Of a stretch of DNA of 64,000 nt, positions 57,525 to 64,000 are shown in pieces. A program made the translations under genes and the position numbers. Every line of letters starts with the position of its first letter. Within the stretch, counting starts at the first letter, position 1. The DNA comes from CAIWHR01 sp963726765 (lineage in GTDB: Bacteria > Pseudomonadota > Gammaproteobacteria > Burkholderiales > Casimicrobiaceae), in the NCBI GenBank assembly GCA_963726765.1, contig CAVSDH010000006.1:186001-250000 (forward strand), read 5' to 3'. The notes beneath the pieces were generated by a model. That model searched no databases. It had not been told where the DNA came from and saw only the letters and a program-made list of their open reading frames with translations.

Positions 57525-59098
57525 TTATTCATCGGGGTGTAGTTTGACGCCCCCGGGCGGTCGTTGCCAACGAGTTTCGCGTTCCAATTCCTGCTTGCGT
57601 CTCCGAGGGAATACCGACAGGAAGTTGACGCGGATCTGGTTCAGCTCCAGGCGCCCCCCCGGGATGAACATCCACAGCCCAACATAAGAGGCCAGCGCGA
57701 CCACGGCACCAAGTTCCAAACCTCGCAAGGGCAGCAGAATCAGAACTTCCTCGCGGAGAACAAGCAGAACCGCGGCCATGATCAGGCTTGTGATAAGAGG
57801 CTTCTTTACCGACGATGCGAAGTCGGAAATCCTGACCGGAGTGTCCTTGAATCCCCAGTAGAGGCGCGGGATCAACAGCAGGTATGTCGTTGCCACCTGA
57901 GCAAACGCGACACCGGTCGGTCCCCAGCGAGTGCCGATGGCCAGGAACACAACCAGCACCATCGTGGAGAAGAGTCCCCATCGCAAATAGCGGCGCGTCT
58001 TTCCACACGTCACCATCACGAATCCGGGTGTTGACGCGGCGGGCCGGATAAATGCAGCCAGCGCGAGAATCCTGAAAAATGGAATCGCCTCCTCCCATTG
58101 CGCGCCCAGCACGACCAGCACGATGTCATCGGCATAGATGGCCAGGAATGCCGCAAGCGGCATTGTCAGGAAGCACAATGTGGCCAGGATTTTCCGATAG
58201 TAAAGCCGATACTTGACGGGTTCAGCTTGCAGGCGGCTGAGAGCCGATTCCGCGACGGAGTTGACGGGGAAGAAAGCTGACCGATGGGTGCAAGAACGAG
58301 GTTGATGCCCTGACGATAAAGACCAATGACGTGTGCGCCAAAGATCTTGCCCATGACTATCTGGTCGAGATTCGCTCCGAAGAACGCGACGAGATTGTAG
58401 GAGGCGATGTCTCCACCGAATGACAACATCGACTTGAGATCGGGATGGCGCGAAGGTGCTCCCGGCACCCAGGGGCAGCAGACCCACGTCCCGATTGCCA
58501 TGAAAAGGTTGCGAGAAATCTCGCGCGCGACCAGCGCCCAATAGCCGTAGGACATCACGGCCATCGTAATGGCTACCACGATACTTAAAACGCTCGCGGT
58601 TACCTGGATGGCCGCGACGCGTGCATACCTCATTTGGCGGCGCAGCAAAGCCTGGTGCTGAATCGTTATGCCGCTCCAGAAGAAACTCGACGCAATGGCA
58701 AGCGTGATATTGATCAGGCGCGAGTCATCGTAGAAGTTCGCAATGGGGATGGCCAGCGCGGCAACGAACAGGACGATCACGACACCCAGGGCGGCATTGA
58801 CCCAGAACAGCGTGCTGACCTGCTCGTGCGTGATGTCCTTGCGTTGGATGGTCGCCGTCGTGAGGCCGAAGTCCTTGAACCGCTCGGCGATCGCCGTAAT
58901 TGCGGTCACCATCCCAATCAGCCCGAAGTATTCCGGCACCAGCAATCGGGCAAGAACGGCGATCGCGATCACTCGGAGAACGAATTCTGCACCTTCGGCA
59001 GCAAGCGCGAACGTCGCACCCCGAATCGTGCGCGTACCGAGATCATCCGCGTGGACGGCAGCGCCAATCAATCTGCGAAATCTCGCCTCGCCAGTCAT
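57525..59098 (-). CDS. wzx: Oligosaccharide flippase (Wzx, PST family), second copy (frameshift near 58272)
   Basis: About 520 residues, twelve or more membrane segments. The N-terminal pattern (GATFALAAEGAEFVLRVI, LLVPEYFGLIGMVTAI, FKDFGLTTATIQRKDI) and FGGDIASYNLVAFFGANLDQ match the polysaccharide transport family and the copy at 16499, but the two are clearly distinct sequences. A single-base shift near 58272 separates LAPIGQLSSP from VNSVAESALSRLQAEPVKYR; the rest runs to 57525 in the new frame. It would flip a lipid-linked oligosaccharide. Two flippases suggest either two glycans or two repeat-unit versions made here. Confidence 0.85.
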
Positions 59099-59526
59099 CG
59101 ACCGATCGGCTTCGATGCGGCACGACCCAAACCGGGTTCAAAATATGAGCGCGCGCCCAAGTATGGCAATGTCATTAATGGAGCCCCATAATGCTGGAAA
59201 TCTAGGCATTTCTGTCCGGAATTGCAAGTAATATCTACCTATTGCCGCCGAACGGAACCCCTGACTTCGTCGCGCTTCACAAATTCTGTGACTCGATCCC
59301 CGAGCCGGCGCCCTAGTCGCCGGTCCTTCACCTAGTAACGAACCTGCAACGGCATCGCTGGCCATGGCGCCAGACAGAACTCGCGATCGCTGCATGCGTC
59401 GTTTTTCGTGACCGAGTGCGACGATTAGTGAAGTGGCGCATCGCAAGCACGAACAGAGTGCCCGCCGAGAGGCATCGCGCCTTCGCGGAAGGCAATGCCG
59501 ATGCGATTATCCGGCGAGCCAGCCAT
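59099..59526. other. Intergenic region
   Basis: About 430 bp between two minus-strand genes (wzx downstream, glycosyltransferase upstream). It is long enough to hold a separate promoter for wzx. No open frame with protein character and no structured RNA is recognised. Confidence 0.4.
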
Positions 59527-60687
59527 TCATGGGTACAGTTCGTCGACCATCCAGGTTGCCATTGCATGTGGCGCCATCCATTTGCAGCCACATGTTTGAA
59601 TTGCGCGATTCGGTGGTCGCGACAAATCAAAGTCAGGAGTCGTGGATTGACCACCCGTCAATGGTTGGGCGTCGACCTTACCAAGTCGTTCCTCGATCTT
59701 GGCGAAGGCTCGGTCCAGTGCAATTACAGACAGCCTGCGCATCTTCGGTAATAGCAGCTGGATCTTTCGCCCTGCGCGCCAGCCGAAATGCCGAACGATC
59801 CAGTCGTACTTCCACGAGAGATGCGGATCGCCGATCTCACGGCCAAGCCCGGCGGCGATGCTCTTCAGTTGGTCCGCCAAGTCCAGCCTGAATGGATAGA
59901 ATTCGAATAGCCAATTCTCAATGAATTTTATGCATACCGCGCGTGTTCGTTCGCTGTCCTCGAGCGAAAGCAGATATGAGATATGCAACTGCATCGAAAG
60001 AAACAGCGATTCCAGTTTCTTGTCCGACCCCGCAATGTAGGTGATCGACTTGACGCCTGCGGCCCGATAGTACGATCGGGCATCCTTCACGAAACGAATC
60101 CCGTCCGACGCAAGAATTACACGACAAAAATATTCGCCGTCATTGTCGCGCCAAAGCCTTCCGTCCCACGGGCCAGCGGCCTCTGAAAGAGTGCGACTGA
60201 CGAGCCAATTGTCGGTTTGCATGTGATGGTTCTGGCCCATTTTGAGCAGCAGCCACTCGAGCGGCGCCAGATCGTTCCACAGCGGCGATGGATTGAATCG
60301 GGTCTTGCGCTTTCGATAATGAAAATACCCCCATGCGCCTGAGAGCAAAGTGCGGTCGCTCGCGTCGCGAGACACCGCTTTCATCTGACTTTCCACCTTC
60401 CGTGGATCGAGAAGGTCGTCGGCGTCCAACCATTGAATGTAATTGCCTTGGCAATTTGAATAGGCCGTGTTTCTCGCTACGGAGGCGCCCTGGTTGTCCT
60501 GCCGCAAAACACGGATGTTTTTCGATTCAAAGCGTTTGGCGACCTCGAATGTGCGGTCGCTGGACTCGTCGTCAACAATGATGATCTCTGTAGGGCTCCA
60601 TGTCTGGGCACGTGCGGATTCAATTGCCTCCCCGATCCAACGCTCGGCGTTATACGCTGGCATCAGGATGGAAACGAGGGGATTCAT
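59527..60687 (-). CDS. Glycosyltransferase family 2
   Basis: A 386-residue GT-A glycosyltransferase, the partner paralogue of the one at 52787. LVSILMPAYNAERWIGEAIE, EIIIVDDESSDRTFEVAKRF and GNYIQWLDADDLLDPRKVE are the donor site. GQNHHMQTDNWLVSR and HLSWKYDWIVRHFGW match the paralogue closely. The last 45 residues, including QTCGCKWM, are absent from the paralogue and have no known motif. The ATG at 60687 starts directly with MNPLVSILMPAYNA. The sugar transferase gene lies 225 bp upstream on the same strand. Confidence 0.86.
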   Translation of the reverse strand: MNPLVSILMPAYNAERWIGEAIESARAQTWSPTEIIIVDDESSDRTFEVAKRFESKNIRVLRQDNQGASVARNTAYSNCQGNYIQWLDADDLLDPRKVESQMKAVSRDASDRTLLSGAWGYFHYRKRKTRFNPSPLWNDLAPLEWLLLKMGQNHHMQTDNWLVSRTLSEAAGPWDGRLWRDNDGEYFCRVILASDGIRFVKDARSYYRAAGVKSITYIAGSDKKLESLFLSMQLHISYLLSLEDSERTRAVCIKFIENWLFEFYPFRLDLADQLKSIAAGLGREIGDPHLSWKYDWIVRHFGWRAGRKIQLLLPKMRRLSVIALDRAFAKIEERLGKVDAQPLTGGQSTTPDFDLSRPPNRAIQTCGCKWMAPHAMATWMVDELYP

Positions 60688-60911
60688 GTCGAAACTACTG
60701 ATTCATCAAATGGAAGCGATGCGACCGCAGCGGCACCTTGCCGCCCACACTTCACGCGCTGAGCTTCGCGCAATCCGTGTCTCTGCCAACCGGAGAAAGG
60801 TACCGAGCGCACTTCCTCGTGATCGCGTAGGCAGTGCAGCATTCCTCAGCGTCAGCACTCGCCGATCAGAACTGATCGCCAGGCTGCGCTCCGTGACCAT
60901 TCCAATCGACT

Positions 60912-62022
60912 TCAGGTCGCGCCATCGCGCCTGAGCACCACGGTGACGGTCTTGGTCAGGATCTTGAGGTCGAGCATCAGCGACCAGTCGCGCGTGTAGC
61001 GAAGGTCCATCCGCACCATCTCGTCGAAGGACACCCTGCTTCGCCCTTCGACTTGCCAGAGGCCGGTAATTCCCGGCTTGATTTCCAGGATGCGCCGCAG
61101 ATGCCATGACTGATACTTCTCGGCTTCGTACGGGAGCGGGGGCCGCGGCCCGACGAGGCTCATGTCGCCCTTCAGCACGTTGAACAGCTGAGGGAGTTCG
61201 TCAAGGCTGGTCTTGCGAATGAAAGCACCGATCGGCGTAAGCCGGGGGTCGGACTTGATCTTGTAGAGCGGGTTCGCCGCGTCCTGCTGATTGATCTCCG
61301 TGTGCCCGCCCCTGATCAGCGTCGTGACGAATTCACGGTGGATCGTGTCGTCGACGTTGGCCGCCATGGACCGGAATTTGTAGAAGACGAACGGCTCACA
61401 TCCTTTTCCCAGGCGTTTTTGCCTGAAGATGATCGGGCCGGGCGACGTCCTCGCGACTGCGACGGCCACGGCCAGCATCATGGGCGAGGCCAGCAGGATC
61501 ATGGTCGCGCTGACTGCGATGTCGAAGATTCGCTTGATGAAAAGTCCAAGCATATGCGGACCGGCGGATTCGTCGAGCACGAACGACTGAAAATCCACGG
61601 GAAACTCGGCCCCGCGCAGCACGTTCTCGAAAAGATGATTCGGATAGGTCTCGCCGCCCGCCGAGAACGGAAGGTCCCCCGCCTGGGCCACCACCTTTTC
61701 CATGAATTTGCGCATGCCCTCCTGGTTGGTGTCCAGCAGCAGGATGGCAATGACGTCGTTGTCCAGCTGCCCGAGGATGTCGGTCTCGCGCTTGATGCCG
61801 CGCAAAAGCTTTAGCAGCATCCTGACATTGGAATTGAGCTCCCCCTTCTTGCCGTCGTATCGATACAAGCACCATCGACAGGGGGGCCTTGGAACGATCG
61901 ACGCGCCGCTTTTCCAGTCGCAACTGGTTGAGGAAGGGATTCCTGGCGAGCGGATCGTCCAGAGCGGACTGGCCGCGGCCTTCCAGTCTGGCAACGCTCG
62001 ATGGTCCCTGCTTATTCGTCAT
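60912..62022 (-). CDS. Undecaprenyl-phosphate sugar phosphotransferase (initiating enzyme; frameshift near 61848)
   Basis: About 370 residues. The C-terminal bacterial sugar transferase domain follows one membrane segment (ATMILLASPMMLAVAVAVA). Its hallmarks are PIIFRQKRLGKGCEPFVFYK, KIKSDPRLTPIGAFIRKTSL, DELPQLFNVLKGDMSLVGPR and GITGLWQVEGRSRVSF. It transfers a hexose phosphate to undecaprenyl phosphate, starting repeat-unit synthesis at the inner membrane. The N-terminal 130 residues (NPFLNQLRLEKRRVDRSKAP, LKLLRGIKRETDILGQLDND, VIAILLLDTNQEGMRKFMEK) look like a degenerate GGDEF-type nucleotidyl-cyclase fold lacking the GG-D/E-E-F loop, possibly sensory. A single-base shift near 61848 joins SMVLVSI to DGKKGELNSNVRM. 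The ATG is at 62022. Confidence 0.87.
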
Positions 62023-62634
62023 GGTCGACAGTAGGGCTATTTTGGGCCGCCCGGTACCAGGCAGATATGCGGCAGCGCAATATACGCCCGATTTTTTGCG
62101 TCATCGTCTTGGCGGATCGTAAACAAAAGGCCTGAAGCAATGTACATGCCTGCGTCGGACAGGTGAATATGAACGCCGCTTACCGGTATTGGAGACCCCT
62201 TGTGGATCGCCTCCCATCTCACGTCCTTCGATTCCGTGGATCGGCACCGTCATAGTCGATCGTGGGCACCGTCGAGCTCCGGAAACCCGCCCCGTCCTCA
62301 TTGTCCTCGCGATTTGTATTTAATATCAGTATGTTAATACGAATCATTTCGTTCCCGGTACAGGCAAACGGACCGGCCATCGAAGTCGCCGATGGAAATC
62401 GCACTTTGTTGCTAATTAACCACTAAATTCCGGCGCTCGGTCCCATGAATATTCACCACGTCATCGGACCCTAGTCGTGCCCCGTACCATGACAGAGTCG
62501 AAACGGTGGCAAACGGGCGGCTCTCTGTCCTGCCACGACAGGCTATACGGCGGCTGCAGTGGGCACGCTGTCTCCACGCACGCCGGTACCGGGTGTTACC
62601 ATGGTCGTGGATCATTGTTAACAAAGGGGAAATC
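62023..62634. other. Divergent intergenic region upstream of epsE
   Basis: About 610 bp between the sugar transferase (minus) and epsE (plus); two promoters are expected. It is AT-richer near 62320-62430 (for example GCTAATTAACCACTAAATTCC). A small inverted repeat CTGTC...GACAG sits near 62527-62543. I looked for a c-di-GMP-I riboswitch and for a sigma-54 -24/-12 pair; neither is convincing. Confidence 0.45.
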
Positions 62635-63288
62635 ATGATTCCGATGGGGAAATGCACTGCACCAACGAAGCCTCGGGCGATCGGAATGGCCCTTACATTT
62701 GCCGGTGTGGTCATCGCGCTCCTGGCGGCCGGCTGTTCGACGAATCCAGCCTACCCCCCCGCCCCGCGCGACATCCCGGCGGCAGATTACGCCTACACCA
62801 TCGGACCGCTGGATACCGTCAACGTCATTGTCTGGCGCAACCCGGAACTTTCGATGACCGTGCCGGTGCGACCGGACGGCAAGATTTCGACGCCGCTGGT
62901 TGAAGACCTTTCGGCGTTGGGCAAGAGTCCTCCCGAGCTCGCGCGGGACATCGAGAAGGCGCTGGCGAAATACATACGGGATCCGGTGGTCACCGTCGTC
63001 GTCACCACGTTCGTCGGCCCTGCGAGCGAACAGATTCGTGTGATCGGCGAGGCGACCAAGCCGCAGATATTGGCCTACCGCAAGAAGATGACGCTGCTCG
63101 ACGTGATGATTTCGGTGGGTGGCCTGACCGATTTCGCCGACGGCAACCGCGCCACGATCTTCCGTGTCAGCGAAGGCGGCAAGCTCTACAGCGTGCGGCT
63201 GCGGGATCTCGTCAAGGGAGGCGACATCACCGCCAACGCCGACATGCGGCCCGGCGACATCCTGATCATTCCGCAAAGTTACTTCTAG
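62635..63288 (+). CDS. epsE: XrtA-associated polysaccharide export lipoprotein (Wza/SLBB family)
   Basis: A 217-residue outer-membrane polysaccharide export protein of the short type found in exosortase-A loci. The lipoprotein signal ends in the lipobox LLAAGC, with Cys34 as the lipidated residue. The poly-export domain begins DYAYTIGPLDTVNVIVWRNP and includes TVPVRPDGKISTPLVEDLSA. One SLBB-type domain (EQIRVIGEATKPQILAYRKK) follows, ending MRPGDILIIPQSYF. It is far shorter than classic Wza and lacks the C-terminal transmembrane helix, as expected for this group. The ATG at 62635 has AAAGGGGAAATC upstream. The chain-length determinant gene follows within about 55 bp. Confidence 0.9.
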   Translation: MIPMGKCTAPTKPRAIGMALTFAGVVIALLAAGCSTNPAYPPAPRDIPAADYAYTIGPLDTVNVIVWRNPELSMTVPVRPDGKISTPLVEDLSALGKSPPELARDIEKALAKYIRDPVVTVVVTTFVGPASEQIRVIGEATKPQILAYRKKMTLLDVMISVGGLTDFADGNRATIFRVSEGGKLYSVRLRDLVKGGDITANADMRPGDILIIPQSYF

Positions 63289-63343
63289 CCGTGTGCACGG
63301 GTCGTGCCCTCGTTTTCTTCTGATGCATCGAGTGGCGCATTTC

Positions 63344-64000
63344 ATGAACGAAGCTCTGCGCGAATTGCTCGTCCATCTGCGCGGCATGTGGAATCGCCGG
63401 TTTATCGGGCTGGCCGCCGCATGGATAGCCGGTGTCGTGGGTGTCACGATTGCTCTGATTGTTCCGGAATACTATGCGGCGAGTGCCCGCGCGTATGTCG
63501 ACACGCAATCGATGCTTCGGCCGGTCATGGCCGGGCTCAGCATCCAGCCGAACCTCGACCAGCAGGTGGCGCTGATCAGCCGCACCCTGCTGAGCCGGCC
63601 GAATATCGAAAAGCTGGTGCAGATGGCCAAGCTGGACGACGGCGTCACCAGCGTGCATGACCGCGAATTGCTGATCGAACAGGTGAACAAGAGGATCGAA
63701 CTGACGGGCAATGCCACCAGCAACATTTACTTCATTTCATATCGCGATTCGAATCCGCAGAAAGCGCTGGCGGTCATCGAATCCCTTCTGGACATTTTCG
63801 TCCGGTCCAGTGTCGGCGACGAGCGGCAGGATGCGCGCGGGGCGCTCAAATTTCTCGACGAGCAGATCAGTCACTACGAGCAGAGCTTGCAGCTGGCGGA
63901 AAGTCGCCTCAAGGATTTCCGCCTGAAATACCTGGGCGTCCCGGGCCAGAGCGGTCAGGCCGGTCAGGACTATTTCGGCAGGATGTCCCGCCTGACCGAC
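63344..64000 (+). CDS. epsF: XrtA-system chain-length determinant (Wzz/GNVR family), partial
   Basis: The first 219 codons of a polysaccharide co-polymerase. A membrane segment (FIGLAAAWIAGVVGVTIALI) is followed by the periplasmic Wzz domain: VPEYYAASARAYVDTQSMLR, GLSIQPNLDQQVALISRTLL and SNIYFISYRDSNPQKALAVI. A helical coiled-coil section then begins (GALKFLDEQISHYEQSLQLA, ESRLKDFRLKYLG). The frame is open to the end of the window. It works with the exporter just upstream to set chain length and connect to export. An in-frame ATG at 63323 gives seven extra residues; I prefer 63344, where MNEALRELLVHLRG begins the usual N-terminus. Confidence 0.9.
   Translation, partial: MNEALRELLVHLRGMWNRRFIGLAAAWIAGVVGVTIALIVPEYYAASARAYVDTQSMLRPVMAGLSIQPNLDQQVALISRTLLSRPNIEKLVQMAKLDDGVTSVHDRELLIEQVNKRIELTGNATSNIYFISYRDSNPQKALAVIESLLDIFVRSSVGDERQDARGALKFLDEQISHYEQSLQLAESRLKDFRLKYLGVPGQSGQAGQDYFGRMSRLTD

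Noticed and set aside
62023..62634. Sigma-54 promoter or riboswitch upstream of epsE
   Set aside because: No GG-N10-GC pair with correct spacing and context, and no aptamer core, could be found on either strand.

Overview
This 64 kb window is almost entirely a cell-surface polysaccharide locus. Gene density is high, the base composition is mostly GC-rich, and the right edge carries a short lipoprotein exporter followed by a chain-length determinant of the type that opens exosortase-A (XrtA) exopolysaccharide loci. Together with RfbF/RfbG/RmlC homologues and Wbp-type enzymes, this suggests a Gram-negative proteobacterium, most likely a betaproteobacterium. That placement is an inference from protein families; no rRNA or other phylogenetic marker is present.

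Layout. 0-5.8 kb (minus): a secreted FN3/PKD-repeat protein preceded by a clear cyclic-di-GMP-I (GEMM-I) riboswitch, a small secreted lectin-like protein and an FAD oxidoreductase. 5.9-10.6 kb (minus): a CDP-sugar module of rfbF, PIG-L deacetylase, rfbG, an RmlC-like epimerase and a SAF-domain oxidoreductase. 11.3-30.9 kb (plus): a second lectin-like paralogue, a NodB-like protein, a flavoprotein, an ATP-grasp enzyme, a Wzx flippase, a pair of uncharacterised Cys-containing proteins, UDP-xylose synthase, an alpha/alpha-toroid protein, two asparagine-synthase-like proteins (one without its glutaminase cysteine), a GNAT/FemAB-like protein and several glycosyltransferases. 31-42.4 kb: visibly AT-richer, with a NodB-like protein, a methyltransferase, a secreted polysaccharide-lyase-like protein, a Wzy/ligase-like membrane protein, an AlgI/AlgJ-like O-acetylation pair, a decayed IS3-family element and a secreted beta-helix protein. 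42.8-48.2 kb (minus): a giant repeat-rich adhesin or matrix protein. 48.6-62 kb: a NodB-like protein, glycosyltransferases, a WbpA-like dehydrogenase, WbpD/WbpB/WbpE homologues, a second Wzx and an initiating sugar-phosphate transferase. 62.6-64 kb: EpsE-like exporter and EpsF-like chain-length regulator, running off the end.

How it fits together. The sugar transferase would load the first sugar onto undecaprenyl phosphate. Glycosyltransferases would add residues drawn from UDP-xylose, a CDP-6-deoxy sugar and a 2,3-diacetamido uronic acid. The amidotransferases, O-acetylation pair, methyltransferase and deacetylases would decorate the glycan. Wzx, Wzy and EpsE/EpsF would flip, polymerise and export it. 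The secreted PKD, lectin-like, beta-helix and adhesin proteins look like matrix partners, and the riboswitch ties at least one of them to c-di-GMP.

Caveat. About seventeen otherwise well-conserved genes are interrupted by single-base frameshifts with both halves intact, including one in a T7 run. This reads mainly as uncorrected sequence error rather than decay. Such genes are annotated as one CDS across the shift and the shift position is given. The IS element is different: it carries in-frame stop codons and is really degenerate.
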